64,000 nucleotides of DNA from the NCBI RefSeq assembly GCF_052216985.1, contig NZ_JBQOUY010000011.1, forward strand, positions 1 to 64,000, read 5' to 3'. The notes beneath the pieces are model-generated. The model did not search any database. It had not been told where the DNA came from and saw only the letters and a list, made by a program, of their open reading frames with translations. Source of the DNA: Acidaminococcus fermentans_A. Lineage in GTDB: Bacteria; Bacillota; Negativicutes; Acidaminococcales; Acidaminococcaceae. How positions within the stretch are numbered: the stretch's first letter is position 1; the number at the start of each line of letters is the position of its first letter. Shown here in pieces: positions 1-6,771 of the stretch. The position numbers and the translations under genes were made by a program.

Positions 1-48
1 ATGCGGAGATGATGGCATCTAATACGCCGTCTGAACTGAGAAGAGCCG

Positions 49-591
49 CTATCCGGCAGCAAAATATGGCGGCAGCATAGTGTTTTGAATACCTAAAGGA
101 AATTTACACACAAATATGGACTTGACTGCACTCAATGGTAGGGCGCAGCAGCAGACTATGCAGACTACAGACAGAGGATACATAGTTTTTGAGGGACTGA
201 TGTGAAAAGATTCCGACATTACATAGCACATAGGAAAGACAATACTGAAAACCGCCAGAGGACTGTTGAGAAAATTAGTAAGCAAAAAGGCAATTAGCAA
301 ATAGCCTAGATAAGCTTTTTTAAAAGAACCACCGGAAATGCGAACAATATAAGCAGATAGACTATCAATGAAGCGGGTGCGGTTTAACCCAGCTGCTACA
401 ATGAACATTGTGATGATAACGATATTGTTGGCATTGCCAAAACCGGCCAGAGCATCTTTTGCTTTCAAGCAGCCGGTGAAGACTAGTATCATCATAGTGC
501 TGAGGGCCGTGACACCCATAGGAAATTTATTCCAAGCAAAACATAACATGGACAGCACGAAGATGATGACACAGATAACTAGACTACTCAT
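49..591 (-). pseudogene. Truncated SLC13/DASS-type anion permease (N-terminal part)
   Basis: The 180-residue product is very hydrophobic, with about five membrane segments. Its pattern (hydrophobic start, then GFGNANNIVIITMFIVAAGL, later an FLNSPLAVFSIVFP segment) is typical of the N-terminal half of SLC13/CitT-like anion permeases, which normally have 400-500 residues. An in-frame TAG ends it after FAAG, and the 48 bases left to the window edge show no convincing continuation. I chose the ATG at 589-591 because GGGAGGTG lies 6 bases upstream; an in-frame ATG 17 codons earlier has no such site. Codon use is AT-rich, like the neighbouring araC-type gene. It could be a decayed gene or a sequencing frameshift; the substrate is unknown. 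Confidence 0.5.
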
Positions 592-725
592 AGAAGACAC
601 CTCCCTGTTGATTGATGCTTCTATTATGCAAGGAAAGAACAAAAAATTCTTTTCATAACTTTACAAATTTATCAGAAATCATAGAAGATTATACTCAGCT
701 CTTTAGTAAAAGATAAAGAAAAAAA

Positions 726-840
726 CTAAAAAATATACCACTTATTAGATAAAAATCCCAGCAAAAATAAAAGTTTGTCTGCTTTTGTTTTGAAAAAACA
801 GACAAACTTTATCTAAAATATCGACTGGTATATTTTTTAG
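726..840. repeat. 115-bp imperfect palindrome between araC-type gene and permease
   Basis: Three nested arm pairs are visible. A perfect 15-bp outer pair joins 726-740 with 826-840. A 9-bp pair joins 745-753 with 808-816. A perfect 12-bp inner pair joins 770-781 with 799-810. The inner hairpin could terminate the araC-type transcript, but the outer arms go well beyond a normal terminator. It lies 3' of the regulator and about 135 bp 5' of the permease start, so an operator or a small inverted-repeat element is also possible. I see no clear target-site duplication. Confidence 0.6.
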
Positions 841-866
841 ATTTTCTGAAATAATTTGTTTGCAGA

Positions 867-1790
867 TTATTTATAACTTCGGAGTTTTTCCATGATTTCT
901 AGGTCCGTATCTTCTACGTATTTTTTTTGATAGTTTTCTGTGTCTCGGAAAGTGACGTGCTGGAGAAAGTTACGGTAGTCAGAAGGGGAACGACCGAAAA
1001 TTTCCCGGAAATAATTGTTGAAGGATTTTAGATTCTGAAAACCGTTGTCATAGGCGATTTCCATAATCTTTTTATCTGTCCGATCCAATTCTCGAGTAGC
1101 CTCCCGCAGTCGTTTACGGCGAAGGTAATCGTAAAAATTGAGCCCGATTGTCTTCTTGAAAAGCTGAGATACGTAACTAGGATTGTAGCCCCAAAATCGG
1201 GCTGCGCTTTCCAAGGAAATGTTTTCCCTGTAATGGGTGTTCAGATATTCCGTGAATTGGTGGAGTCTAGTCATATTACGAGATGTTATAGAAACGTTCT
1301 CTTTTGTATTGAAAGTGATAAAATGCTTGACTAGAAGTAGCATCAGATAGAAAAAATATCCGTCAAAATACAAGGAGAATGTGTTTGGTTCCTTATACTG
1401 GTGAAGTAGCATCTCTGCTAAAATTTTTCGGATTTCCAGAAATTTTTTTTTGTTTCTATTGGTGCTGTCCGTATAAAGGGCAAAAACCAAATGCTGAAAT
1501 TCTGTTCCGTATTGGGTAAAAAAATCCGGATTGATATGGAGTAAAAGCGCAGTACTGTTCAAATCTCGAGCTAGCGTGGCGTGACCGGCTAAGGAATTGA
1601 TAAGAAGAAGGTCATCTTCTTCCAAGGTATATAAATGACCGTTGCTACTCACATCTACTCGACCCTTTAAAATCAGCAACAGTTCGATTTCTTTATGCCA
1701 ATTGTAGTGAAAAGAACCAATACGGTAAACGTATTCGCTACAGACTAGATTTCGTGAAGGAATTCTGTAGTCACAACAGAGAAGTGGCAT
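867..1790 (-). CDS. AraC/XylS-family transcriptional regulator
   Basis: The 307-residue protein has a cupin-like sensor domain at about residues 15-95, with an HKEIELLLILKG motif. A C-terminal double helix-turn-helix of the AraC type spans about residues 180-280 and contains YNPSYVSQLFKKTIG and the family signature ending FGRSPSDYR. It probably binds DNA in response to a small ligand, which the sequence does not identify. A strong Shine-Dalgarno (GGGAGGA) sits 7 bases before the ATG and directly follows the rlmD stop codon, so co-transcription with rlmD is possible. The gene is much richer in A and T than rlmD, suggesting separate ancestry. The adjacent truncated permease is the natural candidate target. 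Confidence 0.88.
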   Translation of the reverse strand: MPLLCCDYRIPSRNLVCSEYVYRIGSFHYNWHKEIELLLILKGRVDVSSNGHLYTLEEDDLLLINSLAGHATLARDLNSTALLLHINPDFFTQYGTEFQHLVFALYTDSTNRNKKKFLEIRKILAEMLLHQYKEPNTFSLYFDGYFFYLMLLLVKHFITFNTKENVSITSRNMTRLHQFTEYLNTHYRENISLESAARFWGYNPSYVSQLFKKTIGLNFYDYLRRKRLREATRELDRTDKKIMEIAYDNGFQNLKSFNNYFREIFGRSPSDYRNFLQHVTFRDTENYQKKYVEDTDLEIMEKLRSYK

Positions 1791-1805
1791 AGCGGATTCC
1801 TCCCT

Positions 1806-3182
1806 TTACCGCAGCGTCAGCAGACAGACAGTTTCCACATGGCTGGTGTGGGGGAACATGTCCACGGGCTGGACCTTCCGGACCACAAAGCCTTTGTCCC
1901 GGAGAATGGCTGCATCCCGGGCCAGGGAGGCCGGATTGCAGGAAACGTACACCACCCGCTGGGGGCGGACTTTGGCAATGGCTTCCAACACCCGTTGTTC
2001 ACAGCCGGCCCGGGGCGGATCCAGGACCACTACATCGGGACGGCTGCCCTGGCGGACCAGTTCCGGCATCTCTTTGGCTGCATCGCCACATAAAAAGTCC
2101 ACATTGGCTACCTGATTGTCCCGGGCATTCTGCCGGGCATCCCGGATGGCCGGTTCCACGATTTCGATGCCCAGGGCCCGCTGGGCCTTCTGGGCCAGGA
2201 ACAGAGTGATGGTGCCTGTGCCGCAGTAGGCGTCGATGACCTTCTCCTTTCCGGTAAGGGCTGCATACTGGAGGGCAGTTTCGTAAAGCTTTTCCGCCTG
2301 GAGGGTATTCACCTGGAAGAAGGAATGGGGCGAGATGGTGAAGGTGAATTTCCCCAGTTTGTCGTGGATCACTCCAGGACCCCAGATGATTTTGTTTTTC
2401 GGTCCCATGATCACATTGGTGTGGCGGGTATTGATGTTCTGGACCAGGGTGGTGAAGCCGGGGATTTCTTGGCGGAGCAAGGAGGTCAAGTCTTTCAGAT
2501 GGGGGACCTGGGGTTCGTTGGTCACCAGTACGGCCATCACTTCCCCGGTCTGGACGCCGACCCGGCCCATGATGTGGCGGACGATGCCTCGGCGGGCATC
2601 TTCTTCCAATGCCGGGATCCGGTATTTTTCCATCCAGGACCGGACCGTTTGGACGATCCGGTTGTTGGCCTGCTGCTGGATCAGGCAGTCCTTCACATCG
2701 ATGACCCGATGGGTGCCCTGGGCATAGCAGCCGATGGCCAAGGTATGGTTCCGTCCCTGGGCGGCTGGTACCTGCATTTTATTCCGGTAATGCCAAGGGT
2801 CTTCTGCCCCTAAGGTTTCCTGGACACTGAGCTTGGTGAAATGGCCGATCCGTTCCAGAGCATCTACTACGGTCTGGCGTTTCAGGGCCAGCTGGGCTGG
2901 ATAGGACAGATGCTGGAGCTGGCAGCCGCCACACTGGGCATAAACGGGACAAGGGGGCTTTACCCGATCAGGAGAGGGGACCAGCAGCTTCAGCAGCTTA
3001 GCCTGGCCGTAACTCTTTTTCAGCAGGGTCACCTGAGCTTGGATCCGTTCCCCGGGAAGAGCGCCGGGGACAAAGAAGGTAAAGCCGCTGACTTTGCCCA
3101 CTCCTTCCCCTGAGCTGCCCAATCCGGTGACGGTCAGTTCGATATTTTCTTTGAGTTTGAAGGGTATCTTATTTTCTTTCAT
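1806..3182 (-). CDS. rlmD: 23S rRNA (uracil-5-)-methyltransferase, RlmD/RumA family
   Basis: The 458-residue SAM-dependent enzyme methylates the C5 of a uridine in 23S rRNA (or tRNA, as family members differ). An N-terminal TRAM domain covers about residues 8-66. Cysteines 78, 84, 87 and 166 match the four [4Fe-4S] ligands of E. coli RumA in spacing. The SAM motif YCGTGTITLFLA, the DPPRAG motif and the catalytic Cys415 (YVSCNPASLARD) are all present. Exact target specificity within the RlmC/RlmD/TrmA group cannot be settled from sequence. The ATG has no Shine-Dalgarno, and a TATAAT lies only 9 bases upstream, so the transcript may be leaderless. Confidence 0.9.
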   Translation of the reverse strand: MKENKIPFKLKENIELTVTGLGSSGEGVGKVSGFTFFVPGALPGERIQAQVTLLKKSYGQAKLLKLLVPSPDRVKPPCPVYAQCGGCQLQHLSYPAQLALKRQTVVDALERIGHFTKLSVQETLGAEDPWHYRNKMQVPAAQGRNHTLAIGCYAQGTHRVIDVKDCLIQQQANNRIVQTVRSWMEKYRIPALEEDARRGIVRHIMGRVGVQTGEVMAVLVTNEPQVPHLKDLTSLLRQEIPGFTTLVQNINTRHTNVIMGPKNKIIWGPGVIHDKLGKFTFTISPHSFFQVNTLQAEKLYETALQYAALTGKEKVIDAYCGTGTITLFLAQKAQRALGIEIVEPAIRDARQNARDNQVANVDFLCGDAAKEMPELVRQGSRPDVVVLDPPRAGCEQRVLEAIAKVRPQRVVYVSCNPASLARDAAILRDKGFVVRKVQPVDMFPHTSHVETVCLLTLR

Positions 3183-3191
3183 AATACTGTC

Positions 3192-3220
3192 ATTATACCG
3201 TTGTCCCCGGTCAGGCGCAA
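3192..3220 (-). promoter_or_regulatory. Candidate rlmD promoter giving a leaderless mRNA
   Basis: On the minus strand TTGCGC (3220-3215) is followed after 17 bases by GG-TATAAT (3197-3192). The last base of the -10 lies 9 bases before the rlmD ATG, so transcription would start within a few bases of the start codon. Confidence 0.5.
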
Positions 3221-3304
3221 TGTTTCCAGGGGAAAAGTCCTTAAATAGCAGGAAAGAACAGGAAAAGTCAGAAAGTCAATCAATCCTGCAGATAATCAAA
3301 TGAA

Positions 3305-3333
3305 TTGACAAAATACATCGTTTTTACTATCAT
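3305..3333 (+). promoter_or_regulatory. Candidate promoter of the fluC/crcB gene
   Basis: A perfect TTGACA (3305-3310) is followed after 17 bases by TATCAT (3328-3333). The leader to the start codon would be about 110 bases. Confidence 0.5.
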
Positions 3334-3345
3334 AATAATATAGAA

Positions 3346-3378
3346 GGACGCTGGGAATGGATTCAGCGCCCGTTTTTT
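3346..3378 (+). terminator. Hairpin with T-run in the fluC/crcB leader
   Basis: GG-A-CGCTG pairs with CAGCG-CC, followed by CG and six T (3373-3378). It lies between the predicted promoter and the start codon, so it could act as an attenuator. I looked for the fluoride-aptamer consensus here and did not find it. Confidence 0.4.
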
Positions 3379-3449
3379 CAAATCAGGGGAAAAAGGGTGC
3401 AGCTGGGAGGCGTGATTTTTACTGGTATTTTTATGAGGGGGACAAGTTT

Positions 3450-3842
3450 ATGATGTGGAAACAAGATGCACTGCTGCTGCTTTATGTGGCCCTGGGGGGT
3501 GCCCTGGGGTCTGTGGCCAGATACCTGGTGGCCGCAGCCCTGAAAGGAGTCTGGAGCAATCATTTTCCTTGGGAAATGGTCTTCGTGAATACCTTCGGCT
3601 GTATCCTGGTGGGGTTCTTTGCCGCCTTTCTGTATACTAAATTCCCGCATCCTCGGTGGGCCATGCTGCTGTATTGGGGATTCATCGGCGGCTTCACGGC
3701 CTTTTCTTCCTTTATCAAGGAAGGACTGCATTTCTTTCTCCACGGGGATCATATGACGGGGTTCTTGTATCTGCTGCTCCAGAACACCTTGGGCCTTGTG
3801 GCAGCCAGTGTGTCTTTCTGGGCAGGGAAAACTTTTTTCTAA
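3450..3842 (+). CDS. crcB: Fluoride ion channel, FluC/CrcB family
   Basis: The 130-residue protein has four predicted membrane helices. It carries the Fluc signatures GGALGSVARY (residues 16-25), the conserved Asn47 in FVNTFGC and GGFTAFSSF near residue 80. Family members are dual-topology dimers that export fluoride from the cytoplasm. I chose the ATG at 3450 because GAGGGGG lies 8 bases upstream; the longer in-frame reading adds 31 unlikely polar residues. Only one crcB copy is present here, as expected for a homodimer. It is divergent from rlmD and 15 bases upstream of the metallophosphoesterase gene. Confidence 0.9.
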   Translation: MMWKQDALLLLYVALGGALGSVARYLVAAALKGVWSNHFPWEMVFVNTFGCILVGFFAAFLYTKFPHPRWAMLLYWGFIGGFTAFSSFIKEGLHFFLHGDHMTGFLYLLLQNTLGLVAASVSFWAGKTFF

Positions 3843-3857
3843 AGGGATGATCGTAGG

Positions 3858-4940
3858 GTGAAATCTTTTTTCATGACGCTGCTCCTTATAGGCCTGGGCG
3901 GTTCGGCGGCTATTTGGGCCATGTACCGGACAGGCCTGTCTTTTTTGCGTCCCTTCTGGACTCTTGGGGTATTCCTGCTGATGCCACTATGTTTCGTCCT
4001 CAGCAATGTATATCTCCATGCCCTGCCTCGGCCAGCTATCCGTTTCCTGGCCTGGACCGGCGGCCTTTGGATGGGCTTCCTCTATTATTCGGTGCTGGGG
4101 CTGTGTCTGTTCCTGCCGGCTCTGCTGCTGGGGAAACTGGGCCGCTGGCCGCTGTTGGCCCCTCGGGTGGTGCAGGTCCTTTCTGTAGGCATAGTCTGCC
4201 TGATCCTGGGAGGCTGCTGGCAGGCTCTCCATCCAGTGGTCAGGAATTTGGAGTATGTGACGGATAAACCCATTCCGGATCCTTACCGGATCGTCTTTGT
4301 GTCGGACCTCCATTTCGGCGGTCTTTTCGGGACATCCTATGGAGAAACCCTGGTCCGGAGGATCAACGGCCTGGAGCCTGACCTGGTCCTTTTGGGAGGG
4401 GATATGGTGGACGGCGACCTTCCTTTTCTCCAGCAGGAAGGCAGCCTGGCTCCTTTGGCCCGGCTCCAGAGCCGGGACGGGGTGTACGCTGTTTATGGCA
4501 ACCATGATAAGAGGATGGGGACGGAAATGGTGGAGCGGGTTCTTCTGGAATCGGAAGGCATCCGTTTTGCCGTGGATGAGAACCGGGCGGTGAATCCTTG
4601 GCTCAGCCTGACTGGGATGGATGATTATCTGTTCGGGGACCGAAAGGCTGCTTTCCAGCCGGAAAAGGGCAAATTCAATGTCTTTATGGAACATGAACCC
4701 CGGCGGATCCAGGACGCGGCCGACCAGGGATATGACCTGTATTTCGCCGGCCATACCCATGCAGGGCAGATGGCTCCCAATCGGCTGATCACCCGGAAAA
4801 TGTACTTCCTGGATTACGGTTCCGAAATGGTAGGACGGATGCTGGCTACGGTGTCCAGCGGCTATGGCCTCTGGGGCGTCCCCATCCGCATCGGTCCCAA
4901 ACCGGAAATCGTCGTTGTGGACATCAAAAAAGCAGATTGA
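3858..4940 (+). CDS. Membrane-anchored metallophosphoesterase (YaeI-like)
   Basis: The 360-residue protein has three or four hydrophobic segments in residues 1-125, then a calcineurin-like phosphoesterase domain. The metal-binding motifs are D150-L-H152, GGDMVDG (Asp182), GNHD (Asn215, His216) and GHTHAGQ near residue 300. Relatives include YaeI/YkuE-type enzymes acting on phospholipid or nucleotide phosphodiesters at the membrane; the substrate here is unknown. The start is GTG with AAGGGATG 8 bases upstream; an ATG five codons later is an alternative. The TGA lies inside the left arm of a bidirectional terminator shared with the convergent gene. Confidence 0.83.
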   Translation: MKSFFMTLLLIGLGGSAAIWAMYRTGLSFLRPFWTLGVFLLMPLCFVLSNVYLHALPRPAIRFLAWTGGLWMGFLYYSVLGLCLFLPALLLGKLGRWPLLAPRVVQVLSVGIVCLILGGCWQALHPVVRNLEYVTDKPIPDPYRIVFVSDLHFGGLFGTSYGETLVRRINGLEPDLVLLGGDMVDGDLPFLQQEGSLAPLARLQSRDGVYAVYGNHDKRMGTEMVERVLLESEGIRFAVDENRAVNPWLSLTGMDDYLFGDRKAAFQPEKGKFNVFMEHEPRRIQDAADQGYDLYFAGHTHAGQMAPNRLITRKMYFLDYGSEMVGRMLATVSSGYGLWGVPIRIGPKPEIVVVDIKKAD

Positions 4941-4964
4941 GCGGCATGCTCAATCTGCTTTTTT
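4926..4964. terminator. Bidirectional terminator between convergent genes
   Basis: AGCAGATTGAGC (4931-4942) pairs perfectly with GCTCAATCTGCT (4948-4959) around a 5-base loop. Runs of A on the left and T on the right allow it to act in both directions. It contains the stop codons of both flanking genes. Confidence 0.85.
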
Positions 4965-5618
4965 CTTTTGGCCGCTGACAGTTGACCATTGACTGCTGAC
5001 CGGCGGTGCTGCCTGGAGCAGCACCGCCCCATACATCTCCGCCTTCTTCTCCAGCTTCATGGGATAGGCCCGGGAGGTGGAAGGCAGGCGGGTCAGGAGC
5101 AGTTCCCGTCCATCCAGGACAATGGGAAGGGAGGTCCCGGTCCGGGGCAGTTTAGGGGGATTGATGCATTGGTGGAGGACGATTTCTGTGGCTTTTTCTC
5201 CGGTGGTGATCAGCTGATGGCAGCTGGAAATCTGCTGGAGCATGGCGGCCAGCGGCGCTTCTTCCACCACATGGAGGAATTTATCCGAGGCATTGCCCTT
5301 TTGCCGCTGGGCCCGGAGCACAGTGGGCCCCAGGGCGATCCCGGCTTGGCTTAGGAAGGCCTTGATCTTTGCGGCATCAAAAGCCTTGGCCTGCCCTTTC
5401 CGGAAGTGGTCCGGGTCTTTGAAATACACCATTCCTATGATCCGCCATATGTCATTCTGGAAATTGGGGTAATAGAAATCCATAGCCCGTTTTTCCGCTG
5501 CAGGAGGAAAAGTCCCCAGGATCAGCACCCGGGCCCCTGCCGGCAGGAAAGGCGGAAAAGGATGCACCTCCACCGGGATCCCCGGCAGGATTTCTCCTGT
5601 AAGCTCCATTTGTTTCAT
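4950..5618 (-). CDS. Uracil-DNA glycosylase-superfamily protein
   Basis: The 222-residue protein begins its core with VLILGTFPPAAEKRAMDFYYPNFQNDIWRII in outline (motif LGTFPP then FYYPNFQN). This is the pattern of the UDG-superfamily group that hydrolyses modified bases from DNA (MUG-like family). A second motif, LPSTSRAY near residue 180, corresponds to the usual HPS-like loop. I chose the ATG at 5618 because AAAGGAG precedes it by 10 bases; an ATG seven codons upstream would contain that site. The last residues are encoded by the shared terminator and an adjacent short-word repeat tract, so the natural C-terminus appears to have been extended by repeat DNA. Confidence 0.75.
   Translation of the reverse strand: MKQMELTGEILPGIPVEVHPFPPFLPAGARVLILGTFPPAAEKRAMDFYYPNFQNDIWRIIGMVYFKDPDHFRKGQAKAFDAAKIKAFLSQAGIALGPTVLRAQRQKGNASDKFLHVVEEAPLAAMLQQISSCHQLITTGEKATEIVLHQCINPPKLPRTGTSLPIVLDGRELLLTRLPSTSRAYPMKLEKKAEMYGAVLLQAAPPVSSQWSTVSGQKKKAD
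4971..5001. repeat. Degenerate short-word tract (TGACC/TTGAC type)
   Basis: Overlapping words such as GTTGACCATTGACTGCTGACC run directly after the bidirectional terminator. The same TTGACCATTGAC core recurs at 5671-5700, on the other side of the glycosylase gene. Confidence 0.6.
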
Positions 5619-5670
5619 GACAATATCGCTCCTTTTCATTCAGCGCCGGCAGAACAGAAAGCCGGCATCC

Positions 5671-5700
5671 AGCGGCCATTGATCATTGACCATTGACAGC
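5671..5700. repeat. Degenerate short-word tract, second copy
   Basis: Words ATTGATCATTGACCATTGAC resemble the tract at 4971-5001 in direct orientation, so the glycosylase-like gene is flanked by a direct repeat pair. Confidence 0.55.
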
Positions 5701-5703
5701 ATT

Positions 5704-6369
5704 TTACTCCTCTTTCAGCAGCTTGAAGCTTTCCTTGTGGTATTCCAGGATGCCCTCTTTCTGCATCTTGCTCAGTTCGTTGCTGAGAGCACTCCGGTCT
5801 ACGCTCAGATAGTCCGCCATCTGCTGCCGGTTGAAGGGGACCGTGATGATTTTTTTCTTCTGCTGGGCAGCTAGGAAAGACAGGTAGGAAAGCACCCGTC
5901 CCCGGATGGATTTGGAAGAAGTATGGAGGATCCGCCGGGAAAGGGACAGATTCTTCCGGGCCAGGATGTGGAGCAGGTTGTCGCTGATCTGCTGGTGCTG
6001 GGGACAGCTGCGGGAACAGGTGTGGAACACCTTGGAAAGGTCCATCATCAGGACAGTGGTATCTTCTGCTGCCAGCACATTGATCAGCAGAGGTTCGTTT
6101 TCTGCGCAGGCATAGGCTTCCGCAAAGAGCTCACCGGGGCCGATCTGTCCTAGGAGATTCCGGTTGCCCCATAGATCATCGTTTTCAATGATGACTTTCC
6201 CGGAAAGGACCATACTGACCGTATGGACTACATCTCCCGCATAGTGGATGTAGGAACCTTTTTGATAAGAACGGACCGTACCGCCCAGACAGTGCATCCG
6301 GACTTCGATCTCTGTGGGGGGGACATTTTTAAATAAGGCCGTTTGGGCCAGGAATGCAGTATCCATCAT
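5704..6369 (-). CDS. Crp/Fnr-family transcriptional regulator
   Basis: The 221-residue protein has a cyclic-nucleotide-binding-type beta-roll at about residues 10-125 (FKNVPPTEI, GELFAEAYAC) and a C-terminal winged helix-turn-helix (NRQQMADYLSVDRSALSNEL, near residues 175-195). The FNR cysteine cluster is not evident, so this is not a classic [4Fe-4S] sensor, and the effector is unknown. Two adjacent ATG codons follow GGAGGAAA; the second has the better spacing. A perfect 14-bp palindrome directly upstream of the ribosome binding site suggests autoregulation. The gene is divergent from the T-box-metA unit. Confidence 0.87.
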   Translation of the reverse strand: MMDTAFLAQTALFKNVPPTEIEVRMHCLGGTVRSYQKGSYIHYAGDVVHTVSMVLSGKVIIENDDLWGNRNLLGQIGPGELFAEAYACAENEPLLINVLAAEDTTVLMMDLSKVFHTCSRSCPQHQQISDNLLHILARKNLSLSRRILHTSSKSIRGRVLSYLSFLAAQQKKKIITVPFNRQQMADYLSVDRSALSNELSKMQKEGILEYHKESFKLLKEE

Positions 6370-6377
6370 TTTCCTCC

Positions 6378-6391
6378 GTTGTTATAACAAC
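6378..6391. promoter_or_regulatory. Perfect 14-bp palindrome, candidate autoregulatory operator
   Basis: GTTGTTATAACAAC is its own reverse complement. It sits between the predicted start of transcription and the Shine-Dalgarno of the Crp/Fnr gene, where a bound dimer would block elongation or initiation. Confidence 0.5.
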
Positions 6392-6406
6392 ATAAATACT
6401 ACCCTC

Positions 6407-6435
6407 AGTATACGGCTGATCCTCTGGAAATGCAA
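6407..6435 (-). promoter_or_regulatory. Candidate promoter of the Crp/Fnr regulator
   Basis: On the minus strand TTGCAT (6435-6430) is separated by 17 bases from TATACT (6412-6407). The palindrome begins about 15 bases downstream of the -10. Confidence 0.45.
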
Positions 6436-6448
6436 GGGGAGGAAAAAC

Positions 6449-6477
6449 TTGACGAATGGATTTTTCTGTGATAAATT
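6449..6477 (+). promoter_or_regulatory. Candidate promoter of the T-box-metA transcript
   Basis: TTGACG (6449-6454) and TAAATT (6472-6477) are separated by 17 bases, placing the transcript start just before the T-box stem I. Confidence 0.5.
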
Positions 6478-6483
6478 GAAAGC

Positions 6484-6746
6484 AATTTAACAGACAGACC
6501 TGCGATGAAAAGAAGAGTACCTTTTGCAAGCCGGCACAGAGAGCTTCCACCTGGGTGCAAGGAAGAGCGGCGGAAAAGGGGAACATGGCCTTGGAGCAGA
6601 TGATTGAACAGCAGTAGGTCATCCGGGAGTGCCCGTTACCGCACTGGAGCATCCGAATCTTCGTGTGCTCGAGAGGCCTGGTTCGCCAGGCGAAGCCGGG
6701 TGGTACCACGATGCTTTCGTCCCTGCAGGGGCGGGAGCTTTTTTTT
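6484..6746 (+). promoter_or_regulatory. T-box leader, methionine type
   Basis: The leader contains the T-box sequence GGGTGGTACCACG (6698-6710), followed by a terminator (about 6712-6746) whose stem ends in a long T-run. Upstream are stem I landmarks: GAAGAGTACC near 6511, GAGAGCTTCC and GGTGCAAGGAAGAGC near 6540-6568. The likely specifier is ATG at 6585-6587 in GGAACATGGCC, i.e. methionine. By known T-box action, uncharged tRNA-Met would stabilise the antiterminator and switch on metA. The specifier position is read by eye and not folded. Confidence 0.85.
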
Positions 6747-6771
6747 ATGGATGAATAAAGGAGTGAGCGCA

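Noticed and set aside
1..48. Continuation of the permease in another frame
   Set aside because: One other frame stays open to the window edge, but the 48 bases are too few to recognise a membrane helix or to prove a frameshift.
368..658. Plus-strand frame of 96 codons opposite the permease fragment
   Set aside because: It is the complement of a hydrophobic coding region, with no start signal and no recognisable family.
3340..3449. Fluoride riboswitch before fluC/crcB
   Set aside because: I looked for the GATGG and CTGATG-type conserved parts of the aptamer in the leader and found no acceptable match; only a hairpin with a T-run is seen.
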